Shown here piece after piece: positions 16,632 to 24,070 of a stretch of DNA of 34,822 nt. The notes beneath the pieces are model-generated. The model did no database searches. It was not told where the DNA came from and was given only the letters and a program-made list of their open reading frames with translations. The position numbers and the translations under genes are program-made. Source of the DNA: CAZLAJ01 sp964644605 (lineage in GTDB: Bacteria; Patescibacteriota; Microgenomatia; UBA1406; GWC2-37-13). The stretch lies in contig CAZXWS010000070.1 in NCBI GenBank assembly GCA_964644605.1, forward strand, positions 1-34,822, in the 5' to 3' direction. The stretch's first letter is position 1. Each line of letters starts with the position of its first letter.

Positions 16632-18701
16632 ATGGATATATTTCCCAAAGTAAAAACAGGTATCGTCGCAGCCGTTATATTCCTTTTTCCATTTTTCTTC
16701 CTGCCATTTACTGCGGAGATTTTTCTCACCAATAAGCTCTATTTACTTGCGTTCGCAAGCCTTGCACTGCTTTTGGTTTCAACAGGTGAATTTTTAGTAT
16801 CGCGGCAATTTGTTTGGGAAAAGAAAGCGTTTGATAACGGAGTATTACTATTTTTTGTGACAGTGGCGCTCTCTGTCCTCATATCATCACCCAACAAAAT
16901 TCAAGCACTGTTGAACCCAAATTTTGGTGTGGTTACTGTGTTCAGCCTTTCTGTTTTGTACTATTATATTTCACGTAACGCTCGCAATATTAAAGGATTC
17001 AATATTATGGATGCAGGACTTGTCTCAAGTATTATTGCAGGCTTGCTTGCTATTGTTTTTTACTTCCAACCCTTTAAAAATATCACTTTACCAGTTGGAC
17101 TTCAATTTTTAAAGACTCCTGGATTTACTACTGTTGGAGATCAGTTAACCCTTATTATCTACCTCGGATTTTTTGTCGTATTTAGTCTTTCTCAACTGTT
17201 AAAAACTCGTCAGAAGAATGCTGAAAGTGAAGCAAGTGCGCTATCAGCCAATATTACTTCACTTAATACGTTACACGGCATGTTACTTCTTGCAAGTGTT
17301 GTGCTACCGCTTGCTGGTCTGGGAATCTCAGTTCTGGGGCTCTATCAACAGAGTAATCATTTTGCAGGTCTTCTGTTACCTCCGTACCGCATATCTTGGT
17401 ATGCTGCTGTAGAAATTCTGAAAAACCCATTTACTGCAGTGTTTGGTGTCGGTGTTGATAACTTTGCCGCCATATTTACCCAAACAAAAGATGGGTTATA
17501 TAACCAATCAAATTTATGGCAAGTACAAGCATTTGCTGTTTCTCGATCAGCCATTTTGCATATCATGACGGAAGCGGGAATATTTGGACTGATTGCATTC
17601 GGCTTTTTGTTTATGCATTTGATCAAAAGAGGTTTTGAGACAGCCAGCACTCACTTTAATATCAGACACCTCTCTTTTAGTCTGACAAGCATATACTTGC
17701 TTATTGCATTATTATTTTTCCCACCTGCTCTTCCACTTTTAGTTTTATTTTATCTTACTTTGGGCGAAGTAGCAGCTCAAACTCCAGTGATGGCTGGTGC
17801 CGAAAGAAAAGCAGTTACTCGAGTTGACTTAACAGAACTTATTCCGGTATATCTGGGAGTCCCATTAGTAGCTATCGTTTTCGTTATTATTTTAGCCTAT
17901 TTATTAGGACGAAGTTATGTTGCTGAGTATCACTACAAGCGTTCCCTAGATGGTCTGAATGGCAAAGCCAATATAAATTCGTATGAAGAACTGCGAAGTG
18001 CTGTGCTTACGAATCCGTTTATGGAAAAATTCAGAGTCGATTTTTCACGAGTAAATTTATTACTCGCAAATAATATCGCTCAAAAAGATCCTAAAAAAAT
18101 TTCTGACCAAGATCGACAGACTATCGCCCAAGCAATACAATCAGCTATTGCTGAAGCCAAATCCGCAGTCGCTCTCAATCCGCAAAAATCAACAAACTGG
18201 GAAAATCTTGCGACAATTTACCGAAATATTCTCACAGTGGCGCAAGGAGCGGATGTCTGGACAATTTCATCATATCAACGGGCTATTGTCAGCGATCCTC
18301 AGAACCCAAGTTACAGACTTAACTTAGGCGGTATTTATTACTCGCTCGCAAACTACAATGAGGCATTGAAAATGTTTGAGCAGACAGTAGCGTTAAAACC
18401 AGATTGGGCGAATGCGCATTATAATCTTGCGTGGACAGCATACCAAACGAAAGATTATCAAAGAGCGGCAGTTGAGATGCAAAATGTATTACTGCTGTTA
18501 AATCCAAAAACTGACGCAAATGATATTAAACGTGCACAATCAGAGCTTGATAAATTTAAAGCAATGTTGCCGAAGGAAAATGTATCCGGCACACCAACGC
18601 CCACACCCGCTGCTCAACAATTAAGTTTGCCAACTCCTGCTTCCGCAACCCTTGAGCCGAAGATCAAACTACCCAAAACAGCGAGTCCCGAAGCGAAATA
18701 A
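16632..18701 (+). CDS. O-antigen ligase/polymerase-like (Wzy_C) membrane protein with TPR tail
   Basis: 689 aa. About 11-12 membrane helices occupy residues 10-440. A large extracytoplasmic loop (about 255-310) has 'ILKNPFTAVFGVGVDNFAAI' and is followed by 'ILHIMTEAGIFGLIAFGFLF'. This is the 'P..GvG..nf......H...le..ae.GilGl' pattern of the Wzy_C/O-antigen ligase family. After the last helix a periplasmic/external part contains TPR units, clearest at about 559-623 (LNLGGIYYSLANYNEALKMF then LAWTAYQTKDYQRA). The protein ends in a Pro/Thr tail. The family joins or polymerises surface glycans on lipid carriers. TATAAT at 16611-16616 would give a leader of only about 9 nt. The glycan substrate is unknown. 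Confidence 0.82.
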   Translation: MDIFPKVKTGIVAAVIFLFPFFFLPFTAEIFLTNKLYLLAFASLALLLVSTGEFLVSRQFVWEKKAFDNGVLLFFVTVALSVLISSPNKIQALLNPNFGVVTVFSLSVLYYYISRNARNIKGFNIMDAGLVSSIIAGLLAIVFYFQPFKNITLPVGLQFLKTPGFTTVGDQLTLIIYLGFFVVFSLSQLLKTRQKNAESEASALSANITSLNTLHGMLLLASVVLPLAGLGISVLGLYQQSNHFAGLLLPPYRISWYAAVEILKNPFTAVFGVGVDNFAAIFTQTKDGLYNQSNLWQVQAFAVSRSAILHIMTEAGIFGLIAFGFLFMHLIKRGFETASTHFNIRHLSFSLTSIYLLIALLFFPPALPLLVLFYLTLGEVAAQTPVMAGAERKAVTRVDLTELIPVYLGVPLVAIVFVIILAYLLGRSYVAEYHYKRSLDGLNGKANINSYEELRSAVLTNPFMEKFRVDFSRVNLLLANNIAQKDPKKISDQDRQTIAQAIQSAIAEAKSAVALNPQKSTNWENLATIYRNILTVAQGADVWTISSYQRAIVSDPQNPSYRLNLGGIYYSLANYNEALKMFEQTVALKPDWANAHYNLAWTAYQTKDYQRAAVEMQNVLLLLNPKTDANDIKRAQSELDKFKAMLPKENVSGTPTPTPAAQQLSLPTPASATLEPKIKLPKTASPEAK

Positions 18702-18762
18702 AACGGATCTATAGTTGAATATAACTTTTAACTTTTGATTTTTGACTTTCTGTACGTGTAGT

Positions 18763-18780
18763 GAACAGTCGCGACTGTTC
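18763..18780. repeat. Perfect 18-bp palindrome
   Basis: GAACAGTCGCGACTGTTC, extended by GTAG/CTAC outside one mismatch (18758-18785). It lies in the 261-nt gap after the ligase-like gene and is preceded by ACTTTTGA-type words (18727-18750). No U tract follows, so it is not a standard terminator. Rest of the gap: the 18847 hairpin and 'ATCCGT' words. Confidence 0.6.
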
Positions 18781-18846
18781 CCTACTATACAAGCTAAAGA
18801 CATCTCTAATACACCCGTTATACGTTCAGCAGGACACATCCGTTTA

Positions 18847-18891
18847 CCCGTTCAAATTTTCAGAATTTTAATAATCTGAAAATTTGTTCGG
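18847..18891. repeat. Hairpin repeat CCCGTT-CAAATTTTCAGA family, copy 2
   Basis: The same stem arms as copy 1 (18853-18864 and 18875-18886). Its loop is ATTTTAATAA, the reverse complement of copy 1's loop, while the outer flanks keep the same orientation as copy 1. 'CTCCGTATCCAATCCGT' follows here (18905-18921), whereas in copy 1 the same words precede the hairpin. Confidence 0.7.
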
Positions 18892-18962
18892 TTGAATCCG
18901 TCGTACTCCGTATCCAATCCGTGTTAATCCGTTATTTATGGTAAAATATATGGTCAAGGAAT

Positions 18963-20030
18963 ATGCAAGATTTAGGTGAATTTACACAGTTTTTTCTCCG
19001 CTACATTAGGAAGAGACTTGTCGAATTTGGGGAACGGTTCGAAAAGATCAAAGACGTGGCTGTTGCTCTTCTTATTGTCAAAAGAGGCAAGTACTCCTCT
19101 TCATTTTTAAACACCTCTTTTTTTCTATTGGTGATCAGTGGTGCTATTGTGGCCCCGAGTATTGCTGATAATAATCCTTTAATCAGTTCTCTTGAATTTA
19201 ATAACCAATCACAAAAAAGTTATCAAGCGGCTGTGGTGGCTTACAATCCCTATGAAAATCCCCTGTCCACTGTGATTTCGGACCGTCCCAGAGATGCTTC
19301 TATTGATTACAAAGTCCAAGGTGGTGACACCCTCGCTTCCATTGCCAAAAAATTTAATATTTCAATTGATACTATCCGCTGGGCAAACAATTTAAAATCC
19401 GACACACTAAAACCCAACCAGGCACTATCTATTCCTCCGGAAACAGGTATTGTACACAAAGTACAGTCTGGTGAAAATATTTATTCTATAGCTAAAAAAT
19501 ATAATGTTGATGCCCAGAATATCTTAAACTGGCCATACAATACATTTGCAGATTTAGAAACATTTAGCTTAACACCTGGTCAGACTATTTTCGTACCAAA
19601 CGGTATTGTAGTGGAAGAAAAAGCAGCTTCAAAACCAGTATTCGCACAGGCACAGGCAGGCGTAAAAGGAACTTCAAACTTTATCTGGCCAACCACAGGC
19701 ACTATTACAACATATCCTGTATCCTGGCATATGGCACTTGATATAGCCAATGGTTCTTCCCCACCTATATTAGCGGCAGACACTGGAACAGTTATTTTTT
19801 CAGGTTGTATTAACTGGGGATATGGCTGTCATGTAATTATCGACCACGGCAATGGCTACCAAACGCTGTATGGGCATATGTCACGACTTGATGTACAAGC
19901 AGGCCAAACAGTTGGACAAGGACAGCAAATAGGCATCATGGGCTCAACAGGAAGGTCAACCGGAACACACTGTCATTTTGAAATACGTTCTGGTGGTACG
20001 TTATTGAATCCGTTGAATTTTCTAAAATAA
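18963..20030 (+). CDS. LysM-LysM-M23 peptidoglycan endopeptidase
   Basis: 355 aa. A 48-aa basic leader, then one hydrophobic segment (about 50-67, signal anchor). LysM 1 spans about 116-158 (YKVQGGDTLASIAKKFNISI) and LysM 2 about 165-212 (HKVQSGENIYSIAKKYNVDA). The C-terminal M23 (LytM) domain spans about 245-355. All zinc and catalytic residues are present: H256 and D260 (HMALD), H305 (YGHM), and H336/H338 (HCH). It should cleave peptide cross-links in peptidoglycan while LysM holds the glycan, in remodelling or in attack on a neighbour's wall. TGG-TAAAAT (extended -10, 18942-18947) lies 15 nt before the ATG at 18963. Confidence 0.92.
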   Translation: MQDLGEFTQFFLRYIRKRLVEFGERFEKIKDVAVALLIVKRGKYSSSFLNTSFFLLVISGAIVAPSIADNNPLISSLEFNNQSQKSYQAAVVAYNPYENPLSTVISDRPRDASIDYKVQGGDTLASIAKKFNISIDTIRWANNLKSDTLKPNQALSIPPETGIVHKVQSGENIYSIAKKYNVDAQNILNWPYNTFADLETFSLTPGQTIFVPNGIVVEEKAASKPVFAQAQAGVKGTSNFIWPTTGTITTYPVSWHMALDIANGSSPPILAADTGTVIFSGCINWGYGCHVIIDHGNGYQTLYGHMSRLDVQAGQTVGQGQQIGIMGSTGRSTGTHCHFEIRSGGTLLNPLNFLK

Positions 20031-20058
20031 TATATTTCGATCATTATACGTATACGTG

Positions 20059-20086
20059 GTAGAGACGCGATTAATCGCGTCTCTAC
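20059..20086. repeat. REP-like perfect 28-bp palindrome
   Basis: Begins GTAGAGACGCGATT and is followed at once by its exact complement. It shares GTAGAGACG with the hairpins around the REP-associated transposase (23987, 24358, 24598). It sits in the 71-nt gap between two convergent genes, where it could limit read-through both ways. Confidence 0.75.
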
Positions 20087-20101
20087 GCATTGCAACGATT
20101 T

Positions 20102-20341
20102 TCATCCATACAACACATCTCCATCCGGCACAGTAACAGAAGGTATCATTATCTCATTCATCTGATTCACTTCAATATTCCACGGTTCATCCATCTCATA
20201 CTCTTTATCATCTTCACTGTACGATTGTAAATGCGCCTTTATTCCTTCAAAAAGAATAACCGCACATTTATAACGATCGCCCGTATAGGGAGTATAAAAC
20301 CGCCGAGAACAGTAGGGACAATCGTAGTAAAAATAATTCAT
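20102..20341 (-). CDS. Small CxxC protein of unknown function
   Basis: 79 aa from the ATG at 20341 (a TTG further upstream is less likely). 'DCPYCSRRFYTPYTGDRYKC' near the N-terminus has a CxxC and a third Cys, like half of a zinc ribbon. The C-terminal half is acidic (SEDDKEYEMDEPW). No family recognised. It could be a real small zinc-binding protein; it has no operon partner on its strand within 240 nt. Confidence 0.5.
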   Translation of the reverse strand: MNYFYYDCPYCSRRFYTPYTGDRYKCAVILFEGIKAHLQSYSEDDKEYEMDEPWNIEVNQMNEIMIPSVTVPDGDVLYG

Positions 20342-20534
20342 GTGGTATAGATTTATTTCACTTTCAAAAAATTTATACAATAATATTTCACTACTATATT
20401 ATATATCTAAATTATTCTCCGCACTAGTTTGGCTTATTAATATAATAAAGTATATTTATTTCCCGCATGCTATTAGGATATGATTTATTTACATCAAAAG
20501 GATATAACAAGGATACATTTTAAAATCCGAAGCA

Positions 20535-20579
20535 CGTCATTCTGGTAAGCTCAAACTTGTTTGAGCGCATCCAGAATCA
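20535..20579. repeat. CGTCATTCTGG-family hairpin behind gdhA
   Basis: CGTCATTCTGG...CCAGAATCA encloses a perfect inner hairpin GCTCAAACTTGTTTGAGC (20549-20566). It is the same family as 13318-13364. It begins 10 nt after the gdhA stop and could end that transcript. The rest of the gap (20342-20534) is AT-rich with no gene. Confidence 0.7.
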
Positions 20580-20588
20580 GTATTCGTG

Positions 20589-21920
20589 TTATACCTGCGC
20601 TTTGACAATGCGCTGGATTGCCACTTCAAATGCTGCTTGTTTGAGTGGAATTCTTTCTTCCAGAGAACGCTGCCAAATTTCATGGAAAGATTTTTCCATG
20701 ATCGCTTCAAGTTTTGCATTAATCTCGGACTCTGTCCACCAGTATCCCTGTTTTCCCTGCACCCACTCCAAATACGAAACAGTGACACCGCCTGCATTTG
20801 CTAACACATCAGGAACAATAACCACACCTTTTTGTGAAAGATACTCATATGCTTCTTCAGTAATCGGACCATTTGCCATCTCTATAATTATTTTTGCCTT
20901 AATATTCTTCATATTATTTTCATTAATCACATTTTCGAGTGCAGACGGGACAAGAATATCTACCGGCAACTCAAGCAATTCTTCGTTACTAAGAGGTTTT
21001 CCATATTTCACATCACACACAGAACCTTTACAGTAGCAACCAGATACTGACCCTTTTTCTTCTTTACATTTCATGGTTGCGTCAGGATCGAGCCCTTCCG
21101 GCACATACACAGCTCCTTTTGAATCTGACACACCTACTACCTTAAAGCCTTCTTCAGTGGCTATTTTGGCGAAATAATAGCCAACATTGCCATAACCTTG
21201 AACAGCAACAGTCATTCGTTTAATGTTTGAGCTTTCGCTGCTTGTTTCGTCAATCGTTTGACGTGTATCGATACGAGCTGCGACACCCTTAGACTTTTTA
21301 TCCATGACGTTTAATAATGCTTTCATCACAATCACTCCTCCCCGACCTGTGGCTTCAGTGCGTCCGAGAGAGCCTCCTTTTTCAATTGGCTTACCGGTAA
21401 AAGTAGCGGGAGATTTATGCTGCACTATTTTTTCATACTCATCAAGCATCCACGCCATAATTTTGGGATTTGTATTAACATCAGGAGCTGGAACATCAAC
21501 ATCAGGACCAATAACCGGTGCAATGTGAGCTGCAAATGCCCGTGATAATCGTTCAAGTTCTGTTGCGCTTAATTTTTTCGGGTCTACTGTAATTCCACCT
21601 TTACCACCGCCATATGGAAGACCAGCCACAGCACACTTGATGGACATTAATGTAGCGAGTGCCTGCACTTCTTCACGCGACGTTTCGGGATGAAAACGTA
21701 TTCCACCTTTATATGGTCCTAATGCACTATTATGTTGTATGCGATATCCCTTATACATGTATAATTCGCCTTTGTCATTTTTTACCGACATACTAAATTC
21801 AAACACGCGTTCCGGTTCGACGATACGTTTTACCGCTTCCTCGCTAAGTCTTAAACGTGAAGCAGTTTTTTTAATCAGTTCTTGAGCCGACTCAAGCATC
21901 TGTTTTCCTGGATTGTTCAT
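20589..21920 (-). CDS. gdhA: Glutamate dehydrogenase (Glu/Leu/Phe/Val dehydrogenase family)
   Basis: 443 aa from the ATG at 21920. It interconverts glutamate and 2-oxoglutarate plus ammonia with NAD(P). Substrate and catalytic residues are visible: KGGIRFHP, K95 (SIKCAVAGL), catalytic K107 in 'PYGGGKGG', and D147 in 'PAPDVNTN'. The Rossmann motif is 'AVQGYGNVGYYFA'. Two insertions are unusual: a Ser/Thr-rich loop of about 22 aa before the Rossmann domain (about 206-235), and a Cys-rich loop 'CKEEKGSVSGCYCKGSVC' (about 285-302) with four Cys. An in-frame ATG at 21944 lies inside a TAATGCT-word repeat and would add eight residues unlike the family, so the later start is preferred. Likely co-transcribed with the genes upstream. 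Confidence 0.93.
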   Translation of the reverse strand: MNNPGKQMLESAQELIKKTASRLRLSEEAVKRIVEPERVFEFSMSVKNDKGELYMYKGYRIQHNSALGPYKGGIRFHPETSREEVQALATLMSIKCAVAGLPYGGGKGGITVDPKKLSATELERLSRAFAAHIAPVIGPDVDVPAPDVNTNPKIMAWMLDEYEKIVQHKSPATFTGKPIEKGGSLGRTEATGRGGVIVMKALLNVMDKKSKGVAARIDTRQTIDETSSESSNIKRMTVAVQGYGNVGYYFAKIATEEGFKVVGVSDSKGAVYVPEGLDPDATMKCKEEKGSVSGCYCKGSVCDVKYGKPLSNEELLELPVDILVPSALENVINENNMKNIKAKIIIEMANGPITEEAYEYLSQKGVVIVPDVLANAGGVTVSYLEWVQGKQGYWWTESEINAKLEAIMEKSFHEIWQRSLEERIPLKQAAFEVAIQRIVKAQV

Positions 21921-21940
21921 TGGAAAGTAATAAGTAGAAA

Positions 21941-21955
21941 GCATTAAGCATTAAG
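21941..21955. repeat. GCATTAAG words, left arm
   Basis: GCATTAAGCATTAAG, between the gdhA and four-helix-bundle genes. It is inverted relative to the arm at 22353-22375, so the small gene between them is flanked by inverted copies. Confidence 0.55.
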
Positions 21956-22337
21956 TAAAATGCCTTTTATACTTTCTCAAACTAATAATTGACGAATTTA
22001 ACATTTTGCTAATCTCTATAGTTTCTTTAGCCAAATCAGTAAATTCTTGTTTTGATAGATAACCTAAATCTTTACATAAGAGTAAAAGATTTTGTGTCTC
22101 AACTAGTGATCCTAAAGCTATAAATAAAAATTGCTGTTTTTCTTTTTGACCAGGACGAGCGAAGCCTTCAGCTATATTACAGCTTACTGAAATAACAGCT
22201 CGCCTAAGCTGGCTAGTTACCCCATATAATTCTTCTTTAGAAAATGTCCGGCTTATTTTATAAATATCTAACCCCAACTTGTATGATTTCTGCCAAACAT
22301 GCAAATCGGTAAATGATCTTATCTTTACTTCTTGCAT
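21951..22337 (-). CDS. Four-helix-bundle protein (23S rRNA IVP / S23 family)
   Basis: 128 aa, the normal length for PF05635. Starts 'FTDLHVWQKSYKLGLDIYKI' and has the conserved 'SVSCNIAEGFAR' turn followed by 'FLFIALGSLVETQNLL'. Proteins of this family were first found in rRNA intervening sequences and are also common as free-standing genes in many phyla, with no firm function. Here the gene stands between trxB and gdhA and is flanked by inverted TAATGCT-type words that run into both neighbours, which suggests a small inserted cassette (inference). Confidence 0.88.
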   Translation of the reverse strand: MQEVKIRSFTDLHVWQKSYKLGLDIYKISRTFSKEELYGVTSQLRRAVISVSCNIAEGFARPGQKEKQQFLFIALGSLVETQNLLLLCKDLGYLSKQEFTDLAKETIEISKMLNSSIISLRKYKRHFT

Positions 22338-22352
22338 AACTACTTACTACAT

Positions 22353-22375
22353 AATGCTTAATGCTTAATGCTTAA
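22353..22375. repeat. AATGCTTAATGCTTAA words, right arm
   Basis: Three tandem copies of the TTAATGC word. They contain the trxB stop codon (22358-22360) and its last codons, so the repeat is partly translated. Confidence 0.55.
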
Positions 22376-23410
22376 CTCTAAGTATCTTTCCACATCCAGC
22401 GCTGCGGCTACTCCCATGCCTGCTGCTGTAATTGCCTGTCTGTATGTGTAATCAACATTATCCCCTGCAGCAAACACTCCATCTACTGTTGTTGATGAGT
22501 TATAAAGGTTACGTTTTTGAATTCGCTGAAGATCTTCTGCAGTAAAGTTCACAGTCCCTCTTAAGTAGCGCTCCACAGAAGATAAAAAGGTAATCACGTA
22601 TCCTTTTTCATCCAGGTCAATTTGGCCTTTAAACAAATCAGTGTCTGGTTTATGACCAATAGCAATAAAGAGCCCATCTAGAGGTAATAATGTTGAGTCT
22701 CCCTCAACTTTTAAATTTTGAACTGTAACTTTTGACTTTTGACTTTTGACTTTTAACCTTAGCCCCTCGACTCTGGTCTCTCCTAAGACTTCAGATACTT
22801 CTGTATCCCATATAACCTCCACCTTCGGGTTGTTTAATACCCGCTCTTGCATAATTTTTGAAGCGCGGAATGAGTCACGGCGGTGAATTATATAGACCTT
22901 TTGCGCAAAATGAGTAAGAGTAAGGGCTTCTTCCAGTGCTGTATCCCCACCACCAACCACAGCCACTGTTTTATTTCTAAAAAAGAAACCATCGCATGTA
23001 GCGCATGCAGACACTCCTTTTCCCCGAAGTCGTGTTTCTGATTCCAAACCCAGCCACAACGCCTTTGCCCCTGTGGCTATCAATATTGTATTGGCCCTAT
23101 ATGTCTTATTTGCCGTATATGCCTTATATGGCCTCTCTGAAAAATCAACCCTCACCACATTCTCATCCAAAATCCGTGTACCAAATTTCTGGGCGTGCTT
23201 GCGCATTTGCGTTATTAAATCCGGACCCATGATACTTTCTATACCAGGATAGTTTTCCACTTCAGTAGTGAGAGTTAGTTGACCGCCTGGGGGGGAGCCT
23301 GCAAACACGAGGGGATTGAGGTTGGCACGTGCATTATATACAGCAGCCGCGAGTCCAGCAGGACCACCGCCAATTATTATTACGTTTTCGACATCGTTTT
23401 TATTTTCCAT
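22358..23410 (-). CDS. trxB: Thioredoxin reductase with repeat-derived insertion
   Basis: 350 aa, 30-40 aa longer than usual for TrxB. The FAD motif is 'VIIGGGPAGLAAAVYNA' (10-26). The redox disulfide is C136/C139 (SACATCDG). The second dinucleotide motif is 'VVGGGDTALEEAL', with HRRDSFR for NADPH. The C-terminal FAD contact is 'GVFAAGDNVDYTYRQAI'. Two insertions make up the excess. Residues about 218-238 (LKVKSQKSKVTVQNLKVEGD) are encoded by a tandem 7-nt repeat; about 274-303 is a second loop before the FAD motif. Core residues are intact, so activity is expected. It follows the CsoR-like gene by 89 nt, probably in one transcript. Confidence 0.93.
   Translation of the reverse strand: MENKNDVENVIIIGGGPAGLAAAVYNARANLNPLVFAGSPPGGQLTLTTEVENYPGIESIMGPDLITQMRKHAQKFGTRILDENVVRVDFSERPYKAYTANKTYRANTILIATGAKALWLGLESETRLRGKGVSACATCDGFFFRNKTVAVVGGGDTALEEALTLTHFAQKVYIIHRRDSFRASKIMQERVLNNPKVEVIWDTEVSEVLGETRVEGLRLKVKSQKSKVTVQNLKVEGDSTLLPLDGLFIAIGHKPDTDLFKGQIDLDEKGYVITFLSSVERYLRGTVNFTAEDLQRIQKRNLYNSSTTVDGVFAAGDNVDYTYRQAITAAGMGVAAALDVERYLELSIKH
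22728..22755. repeat. Four tandem heptamers ACTTTT(G/A) inside trxB
   Basis: ACTTTTG x3 then ACTTTTA. Read on the coding strand in rotating frames they give K/S/Q/V residues with no stop. The same words occur in noncoding DNA at about 2645-2656 and 18727-18750. Confidence 0.75.
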
Positions 23411-23427
23411 AGTTTAAATTTTTAAAT

Positions 23428-23502
23428 TAGTAGATATTAGTAGTTAGTAGTTAGGCTATAAATTTTATTCCCTATCTACTATCTACTTACTACTAACTAC
23501 TA
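23428..23502. repeat. TTAGTAG / CTACTAA facing word repeats
   Basis: TAGTAGATATTAGTAGTTAG-type words (from 23428) face CTATCTACTATCTACTTACT-type words (23472-23502) and can fold into a long imperfect hairpin between trxB and the csoR-like gene. It overlaps the last codon region of the latter. Confidence 0.55.
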
Positions 23503-23727
23503 CAAATCAATCGCTCTCTCAACCATTTTCTGTACACGCTCAGTTTCTTTCTTCGGGACATATTTACAGATATCAGATAATAAGATTTCTTTTGAGAGAC
23601 CATCCACAGCCTTTTTGACAGCAGTCAGCTGTTGCAGCACTTCATTACAGTCACGATCAGCACCCACCATCTTTTCTATGCCCTTTAACTGCCCGATTAT
23701 TCTATTAATTCTCTGATGTAGATCCAT
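23500..23727 (-). CDS. CsoR/FrmR-family repressor with altered metal site
   Basis: 75 aa, shorter than the usual 85-100. The family core is clear: RINRIIGQLKGIEKMV, DRDCNEVLQQLTAVKKAV, then LSKEILLSDICKYV. Aligned by eye with CsoR, the first ligand Cys is kept (C27). The His ligand position is Asp52 and the second Cys position is Tyr56; a new Cys sits at 54. So the usual Cys-His-Cys copper site is incomplete. A two-Cys redox or persulfide sensor, or a different metal, is possible. It probably controls itself and trxB downstream; see the promoter at 23834-23894. Confidence 0.88.
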   Translation of the reverse strand: MDLHQRINRIIGQLKGIEKMVGADRDCNEVLQQLTAVKKAVDGLSKEILLSDICKYVPKKETERVQKMVERAIDL

Positions 23728-23833
23728 AAATATAAATTACTAATTGACCTAATTTCTAATTAACCTAATCAAATCCCAATATATTTTGATTTTTGTTTAG
23801 AGATTAAGTTAATTAGGTATTAGAAATTTTCTC

Positions 23834-23894
23834 ATACTCCCTACTAGTATTCAGTATATTTCTCTTATAAAAAGCTGTCAATAGGTAGGAGTAT
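23834..23894 (-). promoter_or_regulatory. csoR-trxB promoter bracketed by inverted half-sites
   Basis: Minus-strand TTGACA (23881-23876), 17-nt spacer, TATACT (23858-23853). Directly upstream of the -35 and directly over the predicted start are inverted copies of ATACTCC(C)TAC: 23834-23844 and, reversed, 23885-23894. The start-side site also forms ATACT...AGTAT (23834-23850). ATAC/GTAT arms around a C/G-rich centre resemble CsoR-family operators. The rest of the 343-nt gap 23728-24070 holds TAATT-type facing words in the csoR leader and a REP at 23987. Confidence 0.6.
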
Positions 23895-23986
23895 ATCAAA
23901 ACAATAATTCCCGCAGGAGTTATCCACATTTTATAGACAAATTAAATTATGGGTGTGAACAAGTATTAGAATGGTATATGACGTAG

Positions 23987-24009
23987 AGACGTTCCACTGG
24001 GACGTCTCA
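23987..24009. repeat. REP hairpin upstream of the transposase
   Basis: GAGACGTTCC-ACT-GGGACGTCTC with a GTA prefix: a 10-bp stem with one G-T pair. It lies 62 nt before the transposase start and is followed by an A/T run. Confidence 0.75.
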
Positions 24010-24070
24010 AAAAAAATTTTTGTATCATATAATCCCTTGTTTGGTTATGTTTTCAGATTATTCTTAATAT

